Source: Dama dama
Lineage: Eukaryota > Chordata > Mammalia > Artiodactyla > Cervidae
Reading direction: 5' to 3'
Assembly (NCBI RefSeq): GCF_033118175.1
Contig: NC_083691.1
Location: 57,192,001-57,256,000, forward strand
Length of the DNA: 64,000 bases
The notes beneath the pieces are model-generated. The model was given only the letters and a program-made list of their open reading frames with translations. It ran no database searches and was not told the DNA's origin. The translations under genes and the position numbers were made by a program. Shown piece after piece: positions 54,081 through 64,000 of the stretch; the stretch's first letter is position 1; each line of letters starts with the position of its first letter.

Positions 54081-55245
54081 GTGTGTTTGTACTTCCTTTT
54101 TTTGATTTAAATAAATTTAAAAATATACTGTCCTAATTCTTCTGGTTTTTTGTTTGTTTGTTTGTTTCCTTTTTTACTGTTTATATTTTAGTGACTTTCT
54201 AAGGTGGTTGCTCCAGCTGCTGAATCTTGAAGGAGGAGCAGAAGACCACCAGCAGGCAGGGGTGGGTGGGGAAGGAGACGTGGAGACAAGCATTTCATGG
54301 AGGGGAAACAATGTGCAAAGGCAAGGGTTAGTGAGGAACTGGTGGGTACAGGTAACCCTGAGGAGCTGTGACTGGGGGACAAGGTGTGGTGACTCTGAGG
54401 AGGAGTTGAGACAAGGAAAGGCAGGAACCACTTACTGAAGGACCATGTTCATCAGAGCAAAGGACTTTGGTCTGAATCCTGATGGTGGGGGTTTTGGGCA
54501 GTAGAGAGGTATGATCCACCACCGCTAGCTGCAGGGAGGAGGCTGGGATGAATCAGGCAGAGTGTGGGCCAGAGAAATCAGTTATAAGTCTATGGAAAAG
54601 GTTCAGAAATATAGAGGGGAGGGTGTTGGCAACACTTCCGTACAGTGTTGCAAAAAAAAAGAAAAGATTGAGAAAGTTTATTTGAAGCCTTTTTTTTTTT
54701 TTTTAAAGTTAGTAGAATGTTCAGTTTCAGGACACAGCAAGTCTGGGTTGTGAAAGATGCTTGCTTCTACTGCTAGGAAACACTCTCTCATGTGGGTACT
54801 TTTTCTGAGTGCCACTAGTTACTCTAGGGGCAGGAACTTTGGCACTTCCTAAATCCAGTTAACCTTCAAAGTGTTTCCATTAGAATAATCCATTGTTTAG
54901 GAATCTCACACACACAGTGAGATATAAAGTGAATTTTGGGGGAGGAGGCACACTGATCAGTGTCTGTCCAGTGAGATCCATATACAAAAGGCAGATACGC
55001 AGAGGCAGATAAAAGGCAGGTATTGAGTTTAACAGATTTTTTTTTCCCTTCTCCTGCATCTGAGCCCCCTAGTTCTATCTGGGGAATTCCTCACTGTGGG
55101 AACTTGCTGTGAGGCATGTCTTTCTACTACACCTGAAGCGTCCTTTCTTCCTGCTCCCTGGTTCTCAGCGTGTGGACCTATGGTTGATCAACGGGCTGTT
55201 TCTGCCCAGGATGTGAACCTTAAGGGAACATCTCAAGTTATCTAT
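54081..55245. other. Intergenic, no gene seen
   Basis: Includes a purine-rich stretch (54220-54450) and a T16-type run near 54690-54705. No splice-supported exon or repeat family was recognised with confidence. Confidence 0.45.
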
Positions 55246-55264
55246 TGTGTAGTAAACCACCTCA

Positions 55265-55545
55265 TTGGAGAAGGCAATGGCAACCCACTCCAGTACTCTT
55301 GCCTGGAAAATCCCATGGACGGAGGAGCCTGGTAGGCTGCAGTCCATGCGGTTGCTATGAGTTGGACACAACTGAACAACTTCACTTTCACTTTTTACTT
55401 TCACACATTGGAGAAGGAAATGGCAACCCACTCCAGTATTCTTGCCTGAAGAATCCCAGGGATGGGGGGGGTTTGGTGGGCTGCCGTCTATGGGGTTGCA
55501 CAGAGCTGGACATGACTGAAGCAACTTAGCAGCAGCAGCAGCAGC
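55265..55545 (+). mobile_element. Bov-A2 dimeric SINE with perfect 14-bp TSD and (AGC)n tail
   Basis: Two Bov-A units with linker, ending in about six AGC repeats (55529-55546). A perfect duplication AGTAAACCACCTCA lies at 55251-55264 and 55546-55559. Confidence 0.93.
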
Positions 55546-56107
55546 AGTAAACCACCTCAATTTAAGACCATTACCAGCATTCATTGGCTCACAGTCCTGC
55601 AAGTTGGGCAGAGCTTGCTGGGAATGGCTCGGCACCATCACGTATGACAGTGTGTGACTTCAACTGGGCAAACGTGGCAGAGGTTGGCATGTCTGGGGCT
55701 TACCTGGGCCTCTCACTCTCTGTGGGCCATATTGGGCTTCCTAACAGCATGACGGCTGGATTCTAAGAAGGAGCATTTCTGTGAAAGCTAGAAGCCTTTC
55801 TCAGACACTGTACAGTATCTCTTTCACTCATATTACTCAAAGCAAATGAAAATGCCAGACCAGATTCACAGAGATGGAGAAATACATACCATGTTCATGC
55901 TGGTGGTAGCATTCAACATTCAGTGATGGGTGGCGGCAAGGCCAGGAACGACATTAAGGGAAGCAACCATAATACAGCACCTTTTTAGATCAGTTTAGGA
56001 TTAGATCTTGGCCATATTTTACTGTTAGCAGGTATTCTTGGTTCTATTTTCAATATGGACATTTTTTAAAGTCTTTGTTAAATTTTGTTACAATATTTCT
56101 TCTGCTA

Positions 56108-56223
56108 CATGTTTTGGTATTTTGGCCGTGAGAAATGTGGGATCTTCGCTCCCTGACCAGAGATCAAACCTGCACCCCCAGTGTTAGAAGGTGGGGTCTT
56201 AACCACTGGACCACCAGTGACGT
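56108..56223 (-). mobile_element. Short tRNA-derived SINE, antisense
   Basis: 'tattttggccgtgagaaatg' to 'ccactggaccaccagtgac'. Confidence 0.75.
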
Positions 56224-56394
56224 ACTATTATCTAAACCTAACTTTCCAGCCTCGAGATCCATTTTGGAGATGTATTGTATCCTTTAGATAAATCCCATTT
56301 CTGCCTAATTTAGCCAGAACCAATTTCTGTTGTTTGCATCTAAGAACCTTGACTGATACCTCAGTCAATAAGAGACTCATTACGGACTGTACAG

Positions 56395-57290
56395 TAAAAT
56401 GGTAGATAATTTACAAAAGATAGATAGATATCTAAAAGTAGATAATTTACAAAAGAGAAAATGCACGTGGCTAGTGAACACCAGAAAAAGTTCTACTTCA
56501 CTAACAATGAAAACAAAACACACCTAAATTAAAACAATAGCTAGCAGATGCCGTTTTTTTTGATCTATAAAATTAGCAAATAATGTAATCAATGTTGTAG
56601 AGGGCAAGGTGAGACAAACTGTATTTAGACCTCTGGTAGGATTGTAAATTGGTCTAATCTTTCTGGGGATTTGGAGGCAATACTTACCAAGAATCTTCAA
56701 TTGAATCAATCTTTTCCAGTTACATTCAAGAATCTAGTCTGATCAAGTACTTAGAAATGTAGATAGGGGGCACCTCTCTGGTGGTCCTGTGGTTAAGAGT
56801 CCACCTTGGAATGCAGGTGACTCTAGTTTGATTCCTGGTTGGGAAACTAAGACCCCCCGGGCTGAGGGGCAACTAGACTTGCACGCCACGACTACTGAGC
56901 CGGATTGCCATAACTAGAGAATCCTCATACCACAACGGAAGGTCCCCACGTGATGTAAGAAAGATCCTGCATTCCACAACTAAGAGATCACCTGATGCAA
57001 CCAAAAAATCCAAAAACCAACAGCCCCCCCCCCCCCCAAAAAAAACCTAGTTCTGAATGTTTAGAGGAAAAAAGCAATGTAGATAAAAATTTATTTACAA
57101 CGATGCTCATACCAATGTTATAATCTAGCAAACATTACAAATTTGAACAATACAAATCCACTAAGGTGTGATGTCATGAGACATTATGCAGCCATTAAGA
57201 AAGATTTTTAAAGAACAAAGGATACTGAAAAACCTTTATAGAATAATACTGAGTGATAAATTAACCAAGAAATATAGGTGTGAGTGACAT
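56395..57290 (+). mobile_element. Old L1 fragment split by a CHR SINE
   Basis: 'ggtaggattgtaaattgg', 'aggcaatacttaccaag' and, after the SINE, 'cattatgcagccattaag' belong to an L1 3' part. A short duplication 'gtagataatttacaaaag' occurs at about 56402 and 56438. Confidence 0.6.
56769..57048 (+). mobile_element. CHR-type SINE, sense
   Basis: 'ctctctggtggtcctgtgg' head, 'gcaactagacttgcacgcc' body, and a C-rich then A-rich tail (about 57023-57048). Confidence 0.82.
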
Positions 57291-57294
57291 ATGT

Positions 57295-57779
57295 CAGTCC
57301 TAGTCAGGAATGTAAAGGGTATTTTCCTGCCACTCTAGGCATTTCAAACAAAGGAAATTTATTATGGGAAATGATTCACAGGAAATGGAAGGGCAGAGAA
57401 GCAATCCTTGTGTTGAATCGACCCAGAGATGAGTGACAGCCACAAGCCACTGCACTCCCAGGGCAGGAAAAGGTAGCGTCATCAGAACCCAGAAACTGGG
57501 CACTTGGTGGAAGCTAGGACCACGAGGGAGATGTAGCCACTGCTGGAAAATTCCTCCCCAAAGCAGAGGGGAACTAACGCTTTGGTTTAAGACTTCTTCC
57601 CACCCTAACCTTTTGCCAGAGCCTCCCATCAGCCGACTAACCAATGGTGCCAAGGGCAGAAATGCATCTTCGAGTAGGTGGAGCATGATCTCGACCAATT
57701 GAAAATTATGCATATTAAATAGTATTGAAAGTAATAGTTATTTTGCTGATGGGATCATATGTGAGTTTTATTTTCATGT
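57295..57779. other. Intergenic, no gene seen
   Basis: Moderate GC. The longer open frames on both strands are not recognisable proteins. Confidence 0.4.
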
Positions 57780-57890
57780 GTTTTTTTTTTTTTTGCCATG
57801 CTGTGTGGCATGTAGGATTAACTCCCCAACCAGAGATTGAACCCCAAGCCCTTGGCAGTGGTCCTAATCACTGGACCGCCAGGGAATTCC
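57780..57890 (-). mobile_element. Short tRNA-derived SINE, antisense
   Basis: T-rich start, 'gccatgctgtgtggcatg', ends 'accgccagggaattcc'. Confidence 0.78.
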
Positions 57891-58091
57891 AGTGTTTTTC
57901 TGTATTTTCCAAAGAATCCAAACAATATTACTAAACTAAAAAAATGGTGAGTACGTGCAGCGGAGATGTCAAATACTTTTACAAAGGTAATACATATATA
58001 AGGATGGATGCGACGCATCCAGACAATGGGGTTTTAGATACAGAGTCTCTTTCATTCATCTCTAGGGTTTAGGGAGTGATCCTCCAAGCCC

Positions 58092-58268
58092 TGGGGCTTC
58101 CCAGGTGGCTCAGTGGTAAAGAATCTGCCTGCCAATGCAGGAGACGTGGGTCCGATCCCTGGGTGGGGATTCCTCCTGGAGGAGGAAATGGCAACCCACT
58201 CCAGTATTCTTGCCTGCAAAGTCCCTAGGACAGAGGAGGCTACAGTCCATGGGGTCGCCAAGAGCTGG
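58092..58268 (+). mobile_element. Bov-tA SINE, 3' truncated
   Basis: Head 'ggcttcccaggtggctcag' intact; the body ends at 'ggggtcgccaagagctggg' without the usual tail. Confidence 0.87.
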
Positions 58269-58269
58269 G

Positions 58270-59310
58270 TGTTGTCTCTTCATGACAGCCAGCAGGGGGC
58301 GCTCCAGCCCAGCCCACCAGGCTTGCTCTGTCTGCTGGCTGGCCGACTGGGATTCACTGTGGCCCTTGCTGAGTGGGACCCTAGGGGAGAGCTTGCCCTG
58401 TTGATTATCCCTGGCCCCAACAGGTTTGTCTCTGGTGTTCTCCATCTCAGAGCTGCCCGTCCCTTCTATTTTAGACAAGTTATTGCCAGGATTCATGAGA
58501 AAGACAAGGCAAGCCCCACTGGAACTGGAGGGTCTTTAATTTTTCTTTTGAGGTGTTTGACACGTGTGTCCACTGAAGCTTGAGCCCCACTGTACTGATA
58601 ATGCCTGGCCTAAAGAGACCTTCCCGGATGTGCCAGTAGTCACTGGTTAGAGTTCTCAGTCCTAGGTGTCACGTAGTAGTAAATGCTGTTTGAATCTATC
58701 TCAGGCTTTCCTTGAATCCTTATCTCAAATTGCTGTGTGCAAACCTCTGTATTGTGCAGGTTCTGCTGGTTCTTCAAACCATCTCACCCAAAGTGACTGA
58801 TGCTAATAAACCAGCTTGGGCAAGCCAACCAGCCAAGGGTCAGAAGTAATTTGAGCTGCATTAGTGAGTGGCAGGGGATTTTTTTTTTTTTTTTTTGCAG
58901 TCAAGACAAGAAAGGTACCTCTGTTCATCTCACCCTTACCTCCATCTGTTCCCCTGGATGCACAGAGCTTTCCCATGACTGGAAGTGCAGGCTGGGCTGG
59001 GCTGGGCTGGAATTCCCATCTCGCCAAAACTCCTCCATGACCTCTTCAGGCAGACCATCTTCCCTGGACAGCTACATACAAGTCCCCAGGGGTCACAGGA
59101 GATTGCTCTAGGGAGTGGGGAAGCTTGACTAGGGGAGAAAGAGTCAAACTCTGAATAGTGGACCCTGTAAAGTGTAGCAAATCTCTGATACAGAAGGCAC
59201 CTGCAGCCTCATGCAGGAGCCACCCTGGGCTGCCACTAGGGCTCCCACAGTGAGTGCTGCCAATCTGCTGCCCGTGCAGAAACCCGGGTAAGAGCTGGGC
59301 CCTGGGTCTC
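58270..59310. other. Intergenic, no gene seen
   Basis: Fairly GC-rich, with a T18-type run near 58878-58898 and a GGGCT pentamer run near 58990-59009. No repeat family or exon is assigned. Confidence 0.45.
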
Positions 59311-59327
59311 ACCCAGGCTGTGTGTGT

Positions 59328-59399
59328 GTGGAGGGGTGGGGGGGGAGGGGTGGGTGGTGGTGGGGAGGGTGGGTGGTCGGGGCGGGGGGGAGGGTGGGT
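59328..59399 (+). repeat. G-rich low-complexity tract, potential G-quadruplexes
   Basis: About 70 bp of G runs (3-8 G) separated by single T, A or C. Many sets of four G3+ runs with short loops are possible on the + strand. Confidence 0.88.
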
Positions 59400-59689
59400 C
59401 TGGAGAATCCAGAGGAAGCCCAGGGAGGTGGAAACATATTTCATATCATTCCGGGTAGTTGGTCTTTTCCAATTCACTTACTTTTCCCACTTACTCCTCA
59501 GCTGAGAGAGTGTGCTTTCATTTGTGTGGTTTTCTTTCCCTCATTGAGTACAGAATGCTTTACAACTTTATGCTTTTCTGATTTGGGAAACGAGTAAGGA
59601 AAAGATTGCTTTGGTGAAGTGGAAATAAAGAGATTGTGTAAGCAAAATACAATTGGGAAGGGTTGAGGTGGTAGATGCAAGTTTTTTTT

Positions 59690-59781
59690 TTTTTTAGTTT
59701 TATTTTAATTGAAAACTAAATTTTCAACTAAAATTAAGTTTTAAGTTGATTTACAGTATGTTAGTTTCAGATGTACAGCAA

Positions 59782-59827
<46 letters not shown>

Positions 59828-60110
59828 TCAAATTCTTTTCCCTTACAGGTAGATGCAATTTTAATTGGAGAAAATAAGCATAGTTTCATCAAAGTAGACT
59901 ATTTTAAGCATGAAAAGTTAAGTCTCTGAATAAGCATGAACCAAGGCTGCTAACACTTGTAAATGTGGATCTGGAAATTATTTTTTTTTTTAACTTTTTA
60001 TTTTGTATTGTGGTATAGTCAATTAACAATGTTGTGATAGTTTCACGTGAACAGTGAAGGGACTCAGCCATACATATACATGTTCCATTCTTCCCCAAAT
60101 ACCCCTTGAC
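59690..60110 (-). mobile_element. L1-type 3'-end fragments around a (TA)n run
   Basis: Two pieces (about 59690-59785 and 59975-60110) of the recurring 'gatttacagtatgttag' / 'tacagcaag' sequence seen also at 8240-8560. Confidence 0.55.
59787..59822. repeat. (TA)18 microsatellite
   Basis: 36 bp of uninterrupted TA. Confidence 0.95.
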
Positions 60111-60439
60111 ATGGGAAATTCTGGAGGTCCTTTGCAGAGCTGAGAGCTGGGTCCTTTGGGCTGATGGCTTAAATCAGCTTCTTTCCCTCAAGTACAATTT
60201 CTTGGGTTTTATTTAATGCATTCTTATTTTTTACTGAGATAATTCACATGCAGTAAAATTCACCACAATGAATTCATCTTCCTAAAATTGATGGTTATTA
60301 TGTGAGATGTGGCCATAAGTAGCTTTACATTTAAGTTTAAAAGTTTTGAGGAGAAAAGAGGACTCCTTCTTTCTCTAAGGAATCTCATTGACTTTTGTTT
60401 TCAATTATGGCAAGTACTTGTTAATTATAATTTTTTCTT

Positions 60440-60660
60440 TGCTTCTATATTTTTTTCTTTTTAAAATTTGAAGTGTAGTTGATTTACAGTGTTTCAGGTG
60501 AATAGCACACTAGTTCAGTTATACACAAATACATATATATATTCTTTTTCAGATTTTTTCCATTAGAAGGTATCACATAATATTGAATCTAGTTCCCTGT
60601 GTTATACAGTTGGTCCTTGATTGTTTTATATATAGTAATGTATAGTACTTGTTAATCCAA
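60440..60660 (-). mobile_element. L1-type 3'-end fragment
   Basis: 'gaagtgtagttgatttacag', 'cacactagttcagttatac', 'ctagttccctgtgttatacag', related to 8240-8560. Confidence 0.6.
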
Positions 60661-60807
60661 AATTCCTAATTTATTCCTCCCCTCTCATTAATTATAAATT
60701 CATTTAGTAGGATAAAATATATTTTCTGCATGCCCCTTTCTACAGGAACCTCAGTGGATCATCTCATTCATGTATATCAGATATAAATAATGGCAATGAA
60801 TTGCTAC

Positions 60808-60946
60808 TGTTGTTTAGTCACCCAGTCGTGTCCGACCCTTTGTAACCTCATGGACTACAGCACGCCAGGCCTCCTTGTCCCTCACCATCTTCTGGAGTTT
60901 GCCCAAGTTCATGTTCATTGCATCAGTGATGATGTCCAGCCATCTG
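60808..60946 (-). mobile_element. BovB 3'-end fragment, antisense
   Basis: 'gttgtttagtcacccagtcg' to 'gatgatgtccagccatct'; only the last ~140 bp of the LINE. Confidence 0.8.
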
Positions 60947-60949
60947 GAC

Positions 60950-61824
60950 AGCAATAAATATATGACCCCAAATATTTATCCAAATAAGAGACTGAATTCT
61001 AGAACTTATTTTTGGAATACTTTTCTGTAATTAAATAATTAACACTTTGATAACTTGAATTTTTATGTTAAGGACAATTCTAAAAGAATTTTAAAAATTT
61101 TGGTTTTGGAAGTAGAAGTATTACTTTGCTCTATATGGAGAGCTTATACAGTGTGTAACTCTAAGTCTCGATTCTTGTTATGGTTTTTCTAACACTTCAG
61201 GTTTTGGTTTCAGTCCACTTTTATTTAAAAATGTACTTTAGAGCTAAAACACTTTGTTAAAAATTTCTTAATCTGGGGTACATGGAGTGGTAAAGAGAGA
61301 TTTACTTCCCATGATTTTTCTTCTGTACTGTATGAACGTTTTACCAAGTTCATGGGTTACTTAAGTGGAAATATTTTCAGTAAAATATTCAATGCCTTTC
61401 AGTGTTTTTCATTAACCTAATTTTGCCTTTTTAAGTACTTTCCAGAGTGGAAGTAGGCAAATGAATGTGAGAAGTTAGGGAGAAGTGACTTAATTGACTA
61501 AAGCATGTATCTGTCCCTAGGCATGCAATGGCAATTTATTTTAGTCAATTGTCTAAATGTAAAGTATTTTCAGCTTTCAATCCAGAATGGCTGAACTTAT
61601 TTTTATTGTTCATGTGTCACTTGATAATAAAAGATAATTTTGGATTCTGAAAAGTATTTCTGTAACTGGTAGAATTTAACCTCTCAAATCACTTAGTTCA
61701 AACTGTTAGGAAGCAATACACTCCCATGTTTGTCAGGTTAAATAATGGTGCTGTATTTACTCTAGGCAGGGTCTCCATGGCTGGAGAATGATCTGCCCAG
61801 GGCCTCACACAGAGGAGGGATTGT
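60950..61824. other. Intergenic, AT-rich, no gene seen
   Basis: No recognisable repeat or exon. Confidence 0.45.
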
Positions 61825-61832
61825 GTGCGTGA

Positions 61833-61857
<25 letters not shown>
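61825..61857. repeat. (GT)n microsatellite adjoining a SINE
   Basis: Interrupted GT repeat directly before the antisense Bov-tA, where SINE 3' tails often seed such repeats. Confidence 0.85.
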
Positions 61858-61866
<9 letters not shown>

Positions 61867-62059
61867 CCAACTCTTTTTGACCTGATGGACTATAGCCTAC
61901 CAGGCTTCTCTGTCCTCGGAATTCTCCAGGCTAGAATACTGAAGTGGGTTACCATTTCCTTCTTCAGGGGATCTTCCAGACCCAGGGATCGAACCCATAT
62001 TTTCTGTGTCTCCGACATTGGCAGGTGGATTCTTTACCACTGAGCCACCTGGGAAGCCC
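61858..62059 (-). mobile_element. Bov-tA SINE, antisense
   Basis: Antisense copy ending 'gagccacctgggaagccc'; its 3' tail corresponds to the GT repeat. Confidence 0.88.
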
Positions 62060-62304
62060 TTTGATCTATCCAAATTGGAAAATAAAACAATGGTTTATTT
62101 CTGACTTTCACTGTGCAATCTTAGCAATGTTTCCCCTGTGCTAAATATTACTTATTGGAAAATGATACTCTGATAACAAAAACTTTGAAGGAAGAAAGTT
62201 CATAAATTTTCACTTTAATAGACCAGCTTAATGTTTTGTCCATGTTTTCCAGCCTCGCTTGTAGGCACATGCATTTTCACACAGAACACATTGTACGTTT
62301 GAAT

Positions 62305-62510
62305 GGGCTTCTCTGGTGGCCCAGATGCTAAAGAATCTGCCTGCCAATGCAGGAGACCGGAATTTGATCCCTGAGTTGGGAAAATCCCCTGGAGAAGGGA
62401 ATGGCTACCCACTCCAGTATTCTTGTCTGGAGAATTCCTTGGATAGAGGAGCCTGGAGGGCTAGAGTCTATGGGGTCACAAAGAGTCAGACACGACTGAG
62501 TGACTAACCC
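62305..62510 (+). mobile_element. Bov-tA SINE, sense
   Basis: Head 'gggcttctctggtggccc', tail 'cacgactgagtgactaac'. It lies tail-to-tail with the next entry. Confidence 0.9.
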
Positions 62511-62517
62511 ACTGTAC

Positions 62518-62632
62518 TGCTGCTGCTAAGTCGCTTCAGTCGTGTCCGACTCTGCGCGACCCCTTAGACAGCAGCCCACCAGGCTCCACTGTCCCTGGGA
62601 TTCTCCAGGCAAGAATACTAGAGTGGGCAACC
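62518..62632 (-). mobile_element. Bov-A fragment, antisense
   Basis: 'ctgctgctaagtcgcttcag' to 'aatactagagtgggcaacc'. With the preceding SINE it forms an inverted repeat with a very short spacer. Confidence 0.87.
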
Positions 62633-62639
62633 CACTATA

Positions 62640-63530
62640 CTAGGTTGGTATTAATCTTAGCTAATCATCAGAATCACAGGAGAGCAGACAAAAAGAAAAA
62701 TGCCCTAGTTCAGAAATCACAGGAACCCCTTACTAATGAAGCCCTTTATAGTTTATAAAACTCTTGTACACTCAGAAGTATGAATACATAAAATCAAATT
62801 TATTTGCTATTTTATGAAATAGTTTCTTAATTGGCCAACATTTTGCCCCTTTATAGTACTACAGTAATCTTTTGTGAGATTCTGAAGCGACATTTGCTTT
62901 ATCAAAGAAATAAAATTACTAGAGAAAGGAAACCAGATCTACTGATTTCCTATCCTTCCTGGTTTTATTTAATTTCAGTCGTGATCTTTTAAAATCTATT
63001 TAATTTATTTTAACTAGAATAACACATCTGTTAGGTAAGGCAGCAAAAAGAGAATTTTCTGAGGTTTCTTAACAGATTTTGGCAATTTCCTTAGCCCTGC
63101 ATTGGATGTTTTAATTTCGACTTCTGTGAAAGAAATGGGGCTTGTGGATTTTGATAACGGCACACAACAGATATTGAGTCATCAGGTTTTGATAGAACCA
63201 GGAGGTCTAATGACAGGATTTAAACTGAGAATTATGGAGTCCTTTGAGTTTGAGTGTCGGGTTCTTGGGAGGAGGAGGAAGAGAATGGTAGAGTGTATCC
63301 TGCTGTATCCTTAGTGGAGCTCTGAGGATGGGATTGATTGCTTCTGTTCCAAAGTGAAGAAACTGCAGGAAGTATTTTGTCTAAACTTGCAAATAGTAAA
63401 GCAATGCTTGTGTGTAGGTTGATAAAAAGAACAAGATTACTTTCTTTTAACCTAGGCCCTGGACTCGGTTCTTTCATGGTGTCACTGTTCTTACAGTAAC
63501 CTTAAAGAGGTGGTCTGTTAATATCTTAAA
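62640..63530. other. Intergenic, no gene seen
   Basis: AT-rich; nothing recognised. Confidence 0.45.
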
Positions 63531-63660
63531 ATTACAGACTAAGAAACTGAGCTTTTGAAAGTGTCACTCACTTGCTCAAAGCCAGTCACCCAAGTTATAA
63601 CAGAGTTGGATTCAAAGTCAGGTCTGCCTGCTCTGAAGTCCATCATCTTTTCATTGTACT
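63531..63660 (-). repeat. MIR-like sequence, antisense
   Basis: 'actaagaaactgagctttt', 'tcacttgctcaaagccagtc', 'aaagtcaggtctgcctgctc' follow an antisense MIR. Confidence 0.7.
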
Positions 63661-63929
63661 TTTATTATTATACTGAGCAAACTATGATTAAAGTTTTTTT
63701 TTGTTTTGTTTTGCTTTTCTTGACAATTTGTTCCAAGATCGAATGATTTCCTTTTTCTGGACACAAGTGGGTTCTTAATTTCTCTGCCTCTGACATATGG
63801 CTGGGCTGGGCTGGACCAGACCTTCTGTTGTTTCTCATTCCTCCTGCTTAATCCACACATGGGGGTGGGAGAGGGGGACTCTGCAGGAGCCAGGGTATTA
63901 AACAATCCCTTTCTCTGACTTTTCCTTGG

Positions 63930-64000
63930 CTTCCCTGTGCTTCAGATGGTAAAGAAACTGCCTGCAATGTGGGAGACCTAGGTTTGATCCTTGGATCAGG
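63930..64000 (+). mobile_element. Bov-tA SINE, cut by the window end
   Basis: 'ggcttccctgtgcttcagatgg' type head and 'gtttgatccttggatcagg'; the body lies outside the window. Confidence 0.85.

Noticed and set aside
58092..58140. tRNA-like heads of Bov-tA and CHR elements as tRNA genes
   Set aside because: They are pseudo-tRNA promoters of SINEs, with degenerate cloverleafs and SINE bodies attached.
59254..59597. Gly/Trp-rich ORFs over the G-rich tract
   Set aside because: Low-complexity translation of the G-run tract with no protein signature.
46371..64000. A second gene downstream, such as an immunoglobulin kappa segment expected in the wider syntenic region
   Set aside because: I found no V/J/C-like reading frames, recombination signal heptamer-nonamer pairs or conserved exons; the open frames are SINE, LINE or random.

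Overview
The window is nuclear DNA from a ruminant, most likely a bovid such as cattle; the exact species cannot be fixed from sequence alone. The evidence is the repeat content: BovB LINEs, Bov-tA and Bov-A2 SINEs, CHR-type tRNA SINEs shared by whales and ruminants, ruminant ERV LTRs and mariner-type MITEs. A spliced mammalian gene lies among them. There are no operons, CRISPR arrays, phage or plasmid features.

One protein-coding gene is present and complete: RPIA, ribose-5-phosphate isomerase A, on the + strand. It has nine coding exons between 13726 and 45519. Every junction has a GT donor and AG acceptor with a matching phase, giving 921 nt of CDS and 306 residues plus stop. The CpG-rich, TATA-less promoter (about 13.5-14.0 kb) carries ZNF143-like and ETS-like sites. 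The 3' UTR probably ends near 46.37 kb. The enzyme interconverts ribose-5-phosphate and ribulose-5-phosphate in the non-oxidative pentose phosphate pathway, and its catalytic residues are visible in exons 5 and 6.

Layout: 1-7.3 kb is a dense patchwork of LTR fragments with L1 pieces and SINEs. 7.3-13.1 kb holds L1 pieces and BovB copies, including a 2 kb BovB with a broken reverse transcriptase. 13.1-14.0 kb is the promoter and exon 1. 14.0-46.4 kb is the rest of RPIA, whose introns are full of SINEs, BovB, MLT1-like LTRs, DNA transposons (hAT, Tigger, mariner MITEs) and MIRs. 46.4-64 kb is intergenic, with SINEs, BovB, old L1 and simple repeats; I found no second gene there.

No undescribed multi-gene system was found. 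The observations most worth a second look are structural: a near-perfect mariner-MITE hairpin resembling the ruminant miR-2284/2285 precursors; a 154-bp tandem duplication with one mismatch; a gap-free 161-bp copy of nearby sequence placed inside a BovB; an inverted BovB pair in intron 1; nested Tigger elements; and the LTR cluster upstream of the RPIA promoter.
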